Origin: Pseudisothecium myosuroides
Taxonomy: Eukaryota > Streptophyta > Bryopsida > Hypnales > Lembophyllaceae
Length of the DNA: 64,000 nt
Assembly (NCBI GenBank): GCA_951799445.1
Contig: OX637289.1
Span: 2,582,501-2,646,500 of the forward strand
Reading direction: 5' to 3'
Made by a program: the position numbers and the translations under genes. Positions 11,450 to 23,577 of the stretch are shown piece after piece. The notes under the pieces are model-generated. The model saw nothing but the letters and a program-made list of their open reading frames with translations. It searched no databases and was not told where the DNA came from. Position 1 is the stretch's first letter, and each line of letters begins with the position of its first letter.

Positions 11450-13110
11450 CTTAAATTATTCATTTAGGATCATATGTGAGCAATACCATCATTGAAAGGA
11501 ATCTAGATTGTTTTGGTGAACTATCAAGATTGTGGAGCTATTAGTTTCTTCATGTGGAATAGTTAGAATTTATATGTCAAAATTGTGCATGAGAAAAAAT
11601 TTCACTAGCCAATAAAACAAGTTTCTATAAACTATTGTAATCCTTTAGTTAGAGATCCTAGACAATTATCCAGCCAAAAATGCCACCATAAGCTTAATGA
11701 ACACGTTTTCAATCCCATAATACTATTTAAGATTATTCAATGAAAATTAATTTAAATAGTACAAGAGTTTGAATAGTACAAGATCCTTCACAATAATTTG
11801 GATAAATGTTGGATGAATGTGGTCTATTTGTTATGAATTTTTTGATGAATTTAAATAAATATTAAATGAATGTTGATGAAAGTGAACAACAATCATACAA
11901 TATGAGATAGTATAAAACAATTGTGAACTTCCATATAAGTGCACCTTATAATACTAATTACCTCTTCAAAAAACAAATACAAAAAATTACATTTATAATT
12001 ACTTGCAAAAAGTAATTATAAGCTTGGCCTTTGAGGGTAAAATGTCTTTAGAATTCAATTGACACGGAAAACTTAGCAACTATGAATTTATTATGTTGGA
12101 TTTTGGAGGAATATGTTGACCACTAGCTTGCATTGAACTCTATGTTTGTTATAGTGGAGCCACCCATAACTAACCGAATAAGCACCTGCAGACATGATGT
12201 GGGGTACTTGAAGGCAAAAGAAAAATTCTTGTAGGTGTAGAGACAGAAATGATGGGGAATGCCCAAATTTTGGGAATTTTATCACCCAAAGTCAATTCAC
12301 AATGAATTTTGCATGGCAAAAGTTGCACCAAACCCATGGCCAATGTGTAGAATCTTCCAATTTCGATCATTAAATAAATTTTTACCTAATCATTATTTCC
12401 TACTTTTTTTTCCACAACTTGGGACATGTGTCATGTATTTATTAGTTCCAACCTTGAAAATGAAAAAAAAAACATTCTAAACGTGGTCAGAAATACGTGC
12501 ACCTATAGGTCGGGAATGGATCACCGGTCGAGAATGGGGGGGTTTACTATAATACAAAATCCCAAAGGTCCGGACCCTATAGATGCAAAGTGGAGTGTAT
12601 CAACTCTTTTATTTTTTTGGTTCCAAATTCCAATCCAAATTTTTATGGTCTTTGTTTTGGAAATTACTTGAACTTACTCCAAAGGTTTCCATTGGTTCCT
12701 TCAATTACTTTTCAATTCTTTCAATTGAAAAGAACAAAATCTGGACCCAATGGTTGCAAAATGGACCTTCCTAATTTTCATATTTTCTTAAAATTCCAAA
12801 TTCTTCCTGTCTTTATATCTAAATTAATTGGACCTCAAAAGTTTCTATTGATTCCTTCAAAAACTTTTCAATTCCTTCAATTGAAAAGAAACCGGATTTT
12901 GTTTGGACTTCAATTTTAGTCTTGTAATTTTGAAATTCCATTACTGTATTTTCATCATGCCTTCATTCCACCATTTTTTTAGTCATGATTTGAAATAGAT
13001 TCCATGGTCACAAAGTGAACCCTATATTTGTCAATACAAAAATTCCATAGGTTGGTTCAAACTCTCATATTTTTTTTTTTTAATTCCAATTTTTTCATCC
13101 TTTGATTTTT
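11450..13110. repeat. Segmental duplication block C1
   Basis: The part 11450-12130 matches 23578-24310 in direct orientation. The part 12155-12560 matches 17630-18020 (words such as 'gggacatgtgtcatgtatttattagttcca' in parts and 'atacgtgcacctataggtcgg'). The part 12560-13110 matches 24320-24877 followed by 27222 onward, which lack no bases apart from the CACTA-like insertion. Frames of 60-110 codons inside (for example 12590-12919) are AT-biased, not conserved between copies and not called as genes. Confidence 0.7.
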
Positions 13111-13125
13111 AAATTAATTAATTAA

Positions 13126-14059
13126 CCCCTAAAGGCCCAAGGTCTTTTTTCTGCCAAAAAACACTGAAAACTGCCATTTCTATAGCAAAAAGTTAAAAAT
13201 AAATAAAATTGTTTTTTTTCCACATCTAACCGTAGGATCTTACACCTAATTGGTATGAGAATGTGTGGAAAAAATTTCAGAATTTTTGACCGCACAGATT
13301 GCAAGATATCTGCGTTTAAAGTGGAAAAAACAAGTTTTTCAGCACATTGCGGGACCAGATTTTTTGTCTTTAAACATTTTTAACTTAAAACTTTTGCACT
13401 ACAGCATTTTGAGCTTTAAATCTTTATAATAGAGAATTGAGTTGAGAGTCTAGGGAAAAAAAAAGAAACTCAAAAAAACTTAATTTTCATCCTTAAAAAA
13501 ATTGTTAAGTAGAAGTAGGTATGAGATAGAAGGAAAACCTAAAATATTAATATCTCTTAGATGGAATTAAAATGCACTAATCCCAATGGTGAGATTGTTC
13601 TAGCAAGTAAACTAAACCATGCCAAAAAAAAAATTTGAAAAATTTGAAAAATTGCATTCAGAAATGAGTCCTACAGTTATTTTTTTCAAGAAGATGCTCA
13701 AACTGCCCGAAAAACAAGAATGTCCATAACTTTCTCATAACATATCCAAATGAAATGAATAAAAGCTTTCTAGATAGACAAAAATATAATCTATGAGAAA
13801 AAAAATATTAAAAAAAAAAATTCAAATTTTTGTCCATTTTTTTTTTGCTGCCCGGGCTGCCCCCCGTCCCCTGTTTTGAGCTTATTTGGTCATAACTTTT
13901 TTTCCCGGGCACCGATTGAGAAAAAAATTATATTCCCACGAAGCTTATCAGTTTTTCTATCTCCAAAAAAAATTTCAAAAAATCAGAACACAATTTCAGC
14001 CCGTAGGTACCTGCCCGAAAACGCATTTGTCCCCCGAAGGGACAACGGGCTTTTAGGGG
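13126..14059. mobile_element. piggyBac-like TIR element (PBL-A), copy 2
   Basis: This 934-bp copy is flanked by TTAA at 13122-13125 and 14060-14063, with termini CCCCTAAAGGCCC and GGGCTTTTAGGGG. It is nearly collinear with 573-1500. The paralogous unoccupied locus at about 27262 reads TTGAACTCCAAA where this locus reads TTAA-element-TTAAACTCCAAA. No transposase coding. Confidence 0.85.
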
Positions 14060-14084
14060 TTAAACTCCAAACTTTCCTAGTAGT

Positions 14085-14820
14085 GGGTGATAGCAAGAAA
14101 CATTTATCAATTTTGTTGTGTTTTCACAATACTCATGCTTATTTTTGGAATACTTTAAAATTAGAAAAATAATTTTTATTTAAAAAAAAACTATGGCCAA
14201 TGTATAAACCTTTAAAAAGATTATACCCTAGGAACATAAAGTTGGAGGACTAAAAAATTATTTCCTAGAAAAATTATCTAAGTAGGAGAATTTAAAAGTG
14301 ATAATTTAAAAAAATATATATTTTGATGTTTTAATTTATAAAAAATAGAAGAAAAACATTTAAAATTGGCCATTTGTAAAAATTCTATGGAGATGGTCAT
14401 TCACCAAAAGAAACACTAAAATAATGTTTTACATGTTTTGAAATGCAAGCAAAAAAAACCCCACTTTGGGGACTTCCATACAACATACAATTAACTATTT
14501 TAGAATTCTTTTAAATAGGACCTTGCAAGTCCATTAGAAGACCATCCCCTCTAAATTTCAACTCTACATTTTTATTTAATACTAAATACTTAGTATTAAA
14601 ATCCCCAAAATTAACAAGTGTGATAAAAATTGGAGGCTATTTTTATATAGTAAAACATTTTTGAAAATGAAAAAAAATACTCAAGGTGTATAATGTCATG
14701 AATACCTTATCTATGAATCTTTAAGTCATTTGGAACAATTAATGCACAAGTTATGGCCAAAAGACAAATCAATAAGCATGGTACGACGCAAGATAATACA
14801 AATGTTTCTTGAAATAACCA
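14085..14820. mobile_element. ~735-bp TIR family with 4-bp target duplications (TIR4), copy
   Basis: Starts GGGTGATAGCAAGAAACA and ends TGTTTCTTGAAATAACCA, a decayed version of the family terminus GGGTGATTGCAAGAAACACT. Flanks are TAGT and TGGT (3 of 4 bases match). The interior carries family landmarks: 'aattagaaaa', 'ttggccatttg', 'gatggtcattcacc' and 'gacttccata'. It is non-coding. Confidence 0.65.
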
Positions 14821-16689
14821 TGGTTCCCTCAAAATCTTTTGAACTCCCTCAATTGAAAAGATATTATATATAGGCTTCAATTTTAATCTTGTGACTTTGA
14901 AATTCCATCTTTTTCATCTTGGCTTCATTCCACTATTTTTATTCTAGCTTTGTTCTACTCTTTTTGTTATGGTTCCATTATACCATTCTTGTCGTGATTT
15001 TATTTTACCATTTTAGTTGTGGTGCCTTAAAAGGCACTCCATAGTTGCAAAGTGGACCCTACATATGTCAATACAAAAATCACAAAGATCACCCCCAAAG
15101 TTTAGCTATAATTATGCCCCAAAGGTCATCATTGGATAAAATTTCAAATTTTCTTGGGGGATAATTTATTTTCCTCTAAAGTTATTTCTCCAAAAATTAA
15201 GGTAATCAACACAAATTAATTAGTTATAATTCTCAATAACAAAAGAAGAAGAAATTCATAAAGAAATTGGAATGTGATACTTTACCTTATAAGTAAGGTT
15301 GCAAGAAAACTAGAATTCCTTGCATTTTTGAATCTTTTACTCTATATTGCCAATAAAAAAATGTTGTAAAGTAGAATTACAAGTGCAAAAAATCACTACA
15401 TGTACTTAATAAGAAACCCACACAAGAACAAGGCATGAATGAACAATCACTCAATAATATTAAGCTATTTACCTATTCTAAATAGCTTCTACTTTATCTC
15501 AATTGGATTAGTCAAGTGAAATCAAGGAGTAACATTAGTGATAGATTGAAAATACCATCAATTTTCATCACACATGCTCTAATTCCTATCAACTCTAAAA
15601 TACTGTACAAACAATTCTTGAAGAGAATGGAAGAAAAACGGGGTGGCCAAGGATTACAACCACCTAATACAACCTCCAAATATCCATATTCATTGCTCCA
15701 AACAATCCAAAAATCTAACCTACCCCCATAGATTTTAACTGAATCCACTAAGCTAATCTAAACCCTAAATCCAAATTATTCCCCCAAGGCTGAGAAATGA
15801 CTACCAATATAACATCTAGCATGACACTTCAAACTTGTAGCCATTGTTTCTTATACGAATAAGAGATTGTAGATCCAAACTACCCTAGGAAGAATTACAA
15901 ACTCTACTCATGTTCCTCATTTATCACTATTGTATCCTATTACATAATGAAAATGGTACTTAGGTTCATATTTTGATAGTTCATTGTGGAATTGGAGTTG
16001 AAAGACTTGGAATTCATTTGGATTGAAAAGTGACAATTTTATGAATTTGAATGAATACAACCATGTAGTTTATACACATGGCAAGAGGCCATTCATTTGT
16101 TTGAGGGCTTTGACTTTTTATTGCATTATGTAGAGAATTTGTGGAGCCACTTTAGAATCAAAATGGACAAGAATATCCTATTTGGGTTGAAGCTTTGGAT
16201 GATAGTATTTTTAAAAACAAATGCCAAAGCAAGCAAATGAGTTACCGGTATACTAAATGACAAACTACCAAAAGAAGGACTTCAATACGGTGCACATATT
16301 GCTCATTTATTCCTACCAAAGAGCCAATAATCCAAAACTTAATCCATGCATGAAATCTTCCAATTTTTTTTTTTGAGGAATTAATTCAACATAATAAATT
16401 GCAATTTCAAATAACTTGTTAATTTGATAATAATCATATGCAATCAGTGTATAGTATTCAAGTGCTAGCTTCAATAAGTTACATGTGTTTTAAGTAAAAT
16501 TTTGCTGAAAATCTCCTTAAAGGTCATTATTTAAAATCTTGTGTCTAGGTATATACTTAAAAACTCAATTAAAACACCCCTTTCTCTTGTAGTGCTAATA
16601 GTATGTTGTCATTTAACCAACTTGCTTAAGATTGGCTCAATGAAGGCAACCGAGTAGTTGTTGGGTAGAAAAATTGTGATGCAATGTAC
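14821..16689. other. AT-rich intergenic DNA
   Basis: The stretch 14821-15110 is related to 12660-13110 (the 'cattccaccattttt' type text). No gene, RNA or clear repeat boundary can be supported in the remainder. The two overlapping frames at 15512-15748 on opposite strands are under 80 codons and unrecognised. Confidence 0.4.
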
Positions 16690-17569
16690 TATGGGGGGAC
16701 AAAAGTATTGTCACCCTTTTTTGTTCCCACACAAACACTCCCATTTTCAAACACTATTTTTCACAATTTTTATGCAATCCTTGTATTATTGCATTCCTAT
16801 GCAATCCTGATCATGCATACCAAATTTCAACTTAAAAAATCAAAATTCTATTTTTGGTGAATTTTTAAAAGTCAATTTTCATGGGTTTACATAGTATCTT
16901 ATTGAAAACAATTAATGATGAATTTTTTTAAATTCAATTGTGGAGATATGTAGGGAACATCCATACACATATCTTTCCTTCAACAAGCATCTCCAAAAAA
17001 GTCTTACAATTCCCCCTATATGAAGAGTTCAATATGAGTTATCATGTGACCAAACTTTGTGAAATAGATATCTTTATATTTTAAGTAGATTTTTCTCTTT
17101 AACCCTCGCATTGTAACTAATTTTGTACAATTGAGCATGATGGTACAATTGTCTTGACAAAATGTAATTATAATAAAAAGATATTTATTTTCCAAAATTA
17201 GGACATTGTCACCCCAACATTGAATTCTTCATAGGGGGAATTGTGAAACTTTTTTGGAGATGCTTGTTGAAGGAAAGATGTGTGTATAGATGTTTCCTAC
17301 ATATCTCCACAATTGAATTAAAAAAATCATCATTAATTTTTTTCAATAAAATACTACATAAATCCATGAAAATTGACTTTAAAAATTCACCAAAAATAGA
17401 GTTTTGTTTTTTTGAAGTTAAAATTTGGTATGCACGATTAAGACTACATAGTAATGCATTGATGCAAGAATTGTATAAAAATTGTGAAAAATAGTGTTTG
17501 AAAATAAGGGCGTTTGTATGGGAACAGAAAGGGTCAACAATACTTTTGTCCACCCATTGTATAGTCGGA
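16690..17569. repeat. ~880-bp foldback (family FB-1), copy 1
   Basis: The arms 16690-17035 and 17215-17569 are imperfect reverse complements separated by about 180 bp. Matching outer ends read 'ggacaaaagtattgt' and 'acaatacttttgtcc'; inner ends read 'ccccctatatgaag' and 'cttcatagggg'. The 142-codon minus-strand frame at 17209-17637 lies on the right arm, is low in complexity and is not conserved in copy 2 (18990-19700), so it is not called. The structure would form a long hairpin if transcribed. Confidence 0.75.
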
Positions 17570-17629
17570 TACAATAATCTTACAAATTGCCTAGTTCTGC
17601 AATTCAAAGATTTTTGCATAAGATAGAGC

Positions 17630-18020
17630 CCCCCCATAACCTACCGAATAAGGAATTCCGACATTACTCGAGTAGTGAAGGCAAAATAAATATTCTTCAG
17701 AGGTACATCAATAGAAATGAAATGGATTGCAAAAAAATTGATAATTTTATTGCTTGAACCGAGATTACTAGGAATTTTGGGAGGCAAAAAGTGCTCCGGA
17801 CCCATGGCCAATGTCTAAACTCTTCCAATTTTGATCATTCAAGAACTTTTTACCTAATCATTATTTCCTACTTTTTTTTTCACAACTTGGGACATGTGTC
17901 ATGTATTTATTAGTTCCAATCTTGAAAAAGAAAAAGAAAAACATTCTAAGCTTGGTTAGAAATACGTGCACCTATAGGTCGGAAATGGGTCAATGGTCGG
18001 GAATGGGAGAGTCTACCTTA
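17630..18020. repeat. Segmental repeat matching 12155-12560
   Basis: Direct copy of 12155-12560, from 'cccataac.taccgaataag' to 'ggtcgggaatgg'. Internal bases differ at many positions, consistent with an old duplication. The following stretch to 18989 is AT-rich with nothing supportable. Confidence 0.65.
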
Positions 18021-18989
18021 GTATTAAAAAAAATTGGAATTTTTCATCTTGTATAATTAACACTCAACTTTCACGCAATCCAATCAAGCATGTACGGGTC
18101 TTATGAAATTCAAAGCTATCACAAGCATTACTTTGAAAGCAATGAACTAGAGTCCTTTTTGACAATTTTTGGAACTTTTGAATTTATTAATTACATTGAT
18201 GTTGTCATGTTTTTAATAAATTTATGGATGAACAATATAGCAATGCATCTATTTAGTAAGTTGGAGACAAAATTCCATAGGTAAGATCCTCATAAGGACA
18301 CAAAATTAATCATTAGCTGCAAGGTTGAATTCAATGTACATTACAATATAACAATTTAAAAAAATAGTTTTATCTAAATTTTTCATACTTCTCAAGTATA
18401 CAACTATCCACAAGGATTTTAAGTCTTAAATCTTGCATATAAAATAGTGGAATTTTTATTAATTAATTAATTGTTGAAAAATTATTGATTTATTCGAATA
18501 ACAAATCTAAACACTCAATTCTAAAAGTAGTGTATATAGTGCCGTTGACATGAATAATATATACATTTTTTGTTTTGTCAAGATCAACATTTGGATTGTA
18601 TTTTATATTGAAAAATACGTTCAAATATTTTCACTTTTGAATATTATAAAAAATATAAAAGTATTCAAATTGTAGTAGAGGAACCCTTTCCTACTTTATT
18701 ATATGATTATGTACTTACATAATTTTTTGGATTCAATGACATTGATATTCATTAGGTATTAGACAATTTTTCTACCATTACAAAACTAATAGGTTGATAA
18801 TTATCTAAACTTCAATTGAAACTTTAATAAAGAAATTATGTTTTTTTGATGAAAAAATCATATTAATCTTAATATGACTTGAGATACTATTCAAAAAACT
18901 AAAGTACCTATTAATTGATATTAATCGAGTAGGTTTGAAAAATGATAATTAAAAAGAAGTTAAAGTATAGTTTTTACATTGGTTGGCCC

Positions 18990-19700
18990 CTTTGTGGTAC
19001 TGTGGTACTTTTGAGTGTGATTTGACCCATACCAAATTTTAGTTTTTTAAAAAAGTTTCATTTTTGGTAAATTTTTAAAGTCAATTTTCATGATTTTACA
19101 TAATATTTTATTAAAAAATTGGTGATGAGTTTTTAATTTGATTGCATAGATATGTAGGGAACATTTATATACATAACTTTCATATTAAAAACACCCCATT
19201 AAATAACAATAATATGTTCTAAAAAGAATTTAAAGTGCGGTGTCATATGACCATTGAGATATCTAAATAGATAAAATAAATATCTCTATATCAATTAATT
19301 AGATTTTGGCAAAGTGATTATACCATCATGCTCAAATGTACAAAACTAATTATTACATGAAGGGCACATAGAAAAAGCTAGTCATAATAAAGAAATATCT
19401 ATTTTACAAAATTTGGGCATTGTCATTCCAACATTGAAATCTTGATTTATAGAAGGAATTGTGAAACTTTTTTAGAAATGCTTCTTAAAGGGAAGTTGTT
19501 CATATGGATGGTTCCTACATATTTCCACAATCAAATTTAAGAAATTCATTTATTAATGCTTTTCAATGAATTATTATATAAAAATATTAAAAATATTAAA
19601 TGAAAAATTTACCAAAAATAGAATTTTGATTTTTTGAAATTTAAATTTGATATGCTTGATTGGGACTGCATAAAGATGCAATGATAAATATGCTTATCAA
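18990..19700. repeat. Foldback (family FB-1), copy 2
   Basis: The arms are about 19000-19230 and 19410-19690, and the text is clearly the same as 16690-17569 ('agtcaattttcatg', 'gatatgtagggaacat', 'gcttcttaaaggg'). It is more decayed and its arms are shorter. No open frame is shared with copy 1. Confidence 0.65.
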
Positions 19701-20405
19701 AATAGATAATTTATAATCAACAATGTACAAAAAAATTGACTGACTCAAATAGGTAGTTTGTAAGGTAGTTTGTAAGATTATTGTACCCAATTGATACTTG
19801 CTCCACTCTTTGGGGAGGTGCAAGTGCAAGAATGGCAATTACTAATCTTCATATTTTTTATTTATTATCTTATATTTAAAAAAATTATTTTACTTTATTT
19901 ACTTAGTATACTTTATGGTTCTATTATTTTTCTTGTGGATTGGACAATTAACTGGTTATATGTTTGGAGCATAAAAACTTTCTATGTGATTATATTCATA
20001 AAGATTGGTAAAAACATCAAAAGACGAATTTACATACAAACTCTTATTGAATTTTTTTTTGATTCACCCTTACATTGACCTTTAAGAAAATAAAAGAATT
20101 TCAACAAAAGCCACGAGTTATTTCTTAAAAAGCGAGAGTATCATCTTTGCGAGCATCTTTATTTGTCTTTGTTCTTATTATAAAAGCTGACTTGTAGAAA
20201 ATTACATTATTTTCTTACAAAACCTTTTTTCCATACAACAAAGAAAGATATTTTTATCCTTCTAAATGTTTAAAATTATTTTGAACTTTTGATATCATCA
20301 AATGTTTAATTTTGAATAATTATTTTCAAAATTAAATATTTGATGATAAATTGTTTGCCCTAGTTGTTGCTACAACTCTATTAGCATAATTAACACACAA
20401 CCCCG

Positions 20406-20815
20406 GGGTGATTGCAAGAAACACTTGTACTATTTGTTGCGTTTTCAAGAAAACTTGTGGTTTCTCCTAAAGTACTTTAAAATTAGAACAATGATTTTTA
20501 AAAAATATAAAAAATATGACCAATGTATATACCTTGGCCATATCCTCCAAATTTCAGCTCCAAATTTTTTTTGGGTACTAAACAGTACTAAGAAGCTCCA
20601 AACTGGTAAATGTGACATAAAATCGGGGGCTATTTTTAAATAGTAAAATATTTTTTTAAATTTTAAAAAAAATTAGACAAAGTATATAATGGTTATGAGT
20701 ACTTGGATTACAAATCTTGCGTCATTTGGATTCAAAACGAAGAAGTTTTGCTCAAAAAACAAATCAGCTAGCTACATGTGACAAAAATAGTACTAAGTGT
20801 TTCTTGCAATCACCC
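20406..20815. mobile_element. TIR4 element, short deletion derivative (410 bp)
   Basis: Bounded by GGGTGATTGCAAGAAACACT and AGTGTTTCTTGCAATCACCC. Block B at about 53143 lacks it. The 4-bp flanks do not match, so the target duplication is not visible here. Confidence 0.75.
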
Positions 20816-21323
20816 TTGACCCTTTGTCATAACCATTATATAATTTATACAAGCCCTATGTAATTTTTTTTCATATTCCATTCCATTCCAATCTACTTTG
20901 TTTAAATTACAAAAATTTCTCATGTACTGTAGGCCTTTTAGAATCATGACACCACATATAAATATTTCATTTATAAATTACTTAAATATCTCACACTTAT
21001 AAAGTGAAGATAGGTTGAATAATTTAAAAAATATATATATTTTTATTTTTTTCCATTTATTATTATTCTATCATTTTTTTGGTATTCATGAATGCACTTG
21101 CATTCATAACATTACAAGTCAATATTTTATTGGTCACACAAATATTTAATATTTATAAATAAAAAATGAAGATAAAATTGAAATGTTTTAAAGGAATTTC
21201 CATTTTTTTGCTTATTTCCTTTTTATAATTTTAGACATAATAAGTTTACTTACACTCAAATGGTCACATGTCATTATTCAATATTATATTGGTTGATTAT
21301 GTAGATTAACTAAACTTAATTAA

Positions 21324-22230
21324 CCCCTAAAGGACTGTTGTTCCTTTGGGGGACAAATGGGATTTTAGGCAGGTACCTAAGGCTGAATTTTTGTCATGAT
21401 TTTTTAAAACTTTTTTTGAAGATAGAAGAATTGATAAGGTTCGTCGGAATATAATGTTTTTTACAATCGGTGCTCAAGTACAAAAACTATGACCAAATAA
21501 GCTCAAAATAGGGGACTGGGGGCAACAAAAACAAATTTGCAAAAATTTGAATTTTTTTTTGAATTTTTTTCTCATAGATTATTTTTTGTCTATCTGGAAA
21601 ACTTTGATCATTTCATTTGGATTTGTTATGAGAAAGTTATGGACAATCTTGTTTTTTCAAGCAATTAGAGCATTTTCTTGAACAAAATAACTTGTAGGAT
21701 TCATTTCTTAATGGAATTTTTTGCAATTTTTGCAATTTTTTTTCTGCATGGCTTAGTTTACTTGCTAGAACAATCTCACCATTGGAATTAGTGCATTTTA
21801 ATTCCATCTAAAAGATATTAATATTTTAGATTTTCCTTATATCTCGTACCTACTTCTACATAATAATTTTTTTAAGAATGAAAATTAAGATTTTTTTATT
21901 TTATTTTTCCTAGACTCTCAACTCAATTCTCTACTATAAAGATTTAAAGCTCAAAACTCTGTAGTGCAAAAGTTGTAAGTTAAAAATGTTCATAGTCAAA
22001 AAATCTAGTCCCGCAATGTACTAAAAAACTTGTTTTTTAAATGTAAATATCTTGCAATCTGTGCGGCCCAATATTTTGAATTTTTTTTCATACATTCTCA
22101 TACTAGTGAGGTATAAGATCTATGGTTAGATGTGTAAAAAAAACATTTTTCAAATTTTATAACTCTTTGCTATAGAAATTTGGCAATTTTGAGTGTTTTT
22201 TGGCAGAAAAAGTCCTTGGGCCTTTAGGGG
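21324..22230. mobile_element. piggyBac-like TIR element (PBL-A), copy 3, reverse orientation
   Basis: This 907-bp element lies between TTAA (21320-21323) and CTAA (22231-22234, one base decayed). Its interior is the reverse complement of 573-1500. The unoccupied paralogous site at 54563-54566 has one TTAA in the same context ('cctaa TTAA gtaaaa'). Non-coding. Confidence 0.87.
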
Positions 22231-22847
22231 CTAAGTAAAAGAAATGTTGAATTATAAGATTTATTCTTTCAATTTTTTCTACTAAATTTAGGTAAAAATT
22301 ATTTGAGGCCTAATATCTTCTGTCCCATACATTGAAACTCCAAAAAACATGTTGTTTGCACACACATCCTTGCCAAGGACTTTATTATGGTATCAAACAA
22401 GCTCCCTTTCATTTGGCAACTATGGGGATCCCAATTGGAAAAGGAAAAAGGGAAGGAAAATTAAAAATAAATAAAAATAGAATTCTCATAGTACAGTTTA
22501 TCTCTACTAGTTTAACTTTATGATATTTGACCTTGTAAAATTCCATGCCAAATTGTCCACTTGCTTGACTACTTAACTCTATATCAAATCTTGAGAGTAA
22601 AATAAAAGTTGATTTAATTTTAAACTGATAAAAGATTAAAAAAAATAAAAGGCAATAAGATATGGTGGGGAGGCCTACAAAAAGTCAATGCTATATCATT
22701 ATTATTTTTTATTCTCAATATATTTGTGAGTAAAGAAAGACTTAAGATTGTTGTTTTATGGTAGGAAAGTTTATACCAAAATAGACTTTGAGGATTATTT
22801 GTGAGTCTATTTTATTTTTTTAATTTTTTGTAAAAGTAGATTAATCC

Positions 22848-23280
22848 ATGGAAAACTTAAGCATGATGAAAATATGGCTTCTAGAGCAAAACTTGGAGAC
22901 TTTTGAACAAAAGCATAGGGTGTTGGAAAAGAAAGTGGAGGAACTTACCAAAAAAAAAAAAAAAATTGGTGTTGGAAAAGAAAGTGGAGGAACTTACCAA
23001 AGAAAATAACAAATTGGTGTTGGAAAAGAAAGTGGAGGAACTTATCAAAGAAAACAGCGAATTGGTAGGATTTATAAGTCTTATAGTGTGGGAAAATGAT
23101 GAAAAGAACAAGAAGGTGTACAAGTATAGTAATTACTTGCATCGAAGAAACATTGATGCTAAAATACACCAGCTCTTTTGTCCAACCTTACAAGGAAAAA
23201 ACAAGTGGTGCCAATTGAAAAAGCATTGGTTTCATAGGCACAAGGTTGGGCAAAGTGATGGCATCAATGAAGATTTATGA
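22848..23280 (+). pseudogene. Small coiled-coil protein ORF with a homopolymer frameshift
   Basis: An ATG at 22848 opens a frame that runs into a 16-A tract (22950-22965). The expected 48-bp repeat unit would have 15 bases there, so one extra A shifts the frame; downstream, the frame continues to a stop at 23280. About three copies of a 48-bp unit encode a 16-residue heptad-like repeat (VLEKKVEELTKENNKL), a classical coiled coil, followed by a basic tail rich in K, H and W with no recognised domain. The extra A could be mutation or a sequencing error. The paralogue at 55184-55279 shares the first 31 codons. Function unknown. No intron or promoter could be fixed; the gene may have been captured by a mobile block. 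Confidence 0.5.
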
Positions 23281-23309
23281 ATCTTTGGAACATGTTCCAC
23301 TTCCAAGAA

Positions 23310-23462
23310 CACTACAAGAAAATAAGGGTATAAATGACTTATCCACAATGACTGCACCAACAACAATGACTGCAAAATGACTGATTTTTAGTCATTTTGC
23401 AGTCATTATTGTCAGTGCAGTCATTGTGGACAAGTCATTTATACCCTTGTTTTCTTGTAGTG
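23310..23462. mobile_element. CACTA-like mini-hairpin, copy 1
   Basis: This 153-bp element begins CACTACAAGAAAA and ends with its complement, the terminal signature of plant CACTA (En/Spm) transposons. It is flanked by the 3-bp duplication GAA (23307-23309 and 23463-23465). Almost the entire element is self-complementary and built from repeats of 'aatgactgca'. Non-autonomous. Confidence 0.85.
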
Positions 23463-23577
23463 GAATAAGCTGCTTAAAGCTAATTGCATTAATTAGCTAT
23501 TTCTAGTCAAAACAACATATTGATATTTGATTTATATCCACAAAGAGTCATAACAACAAATTTTTTTTTTCATAAAT

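Larger units (their letters stand above)
20225..22900. repeat. Segmental duplication block A, paralogous to 52976-55279
   Basis: Collinear and in the same orientation as 52976-55279 apart from insertions. Each block has transposons the other lacks: here a TIR4 copy (20406-20815) and a PBL-A copy (21324-22230); there a PBL element (53231-54151). Shared text includes the 'cctagttgttgctacaactc' landmark at 20360 and 53098, and the start of the coiled-coil ORF. Confidence 0.85.

Noticed and set aside
12590..12919. 109-codon plus-strand frame
   Set aside because: It lies in duplicated AT-rich text and is interrupted in the paralogous block at 24.4-24.8 kb.
17209..17637. 142-codon minus-strand frame
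   Set aside because: It coincides with one arm of a foldback, is AT-biased and is not preserved in the related foldback at 18990-19700.
22917..23065. 48-bp direct repeats as a CRISPR-like array
   Set aside because: The units are contiguous, without unique spacers, and encode a coiled-coil repeat in frame; the genome is eukaryotic.
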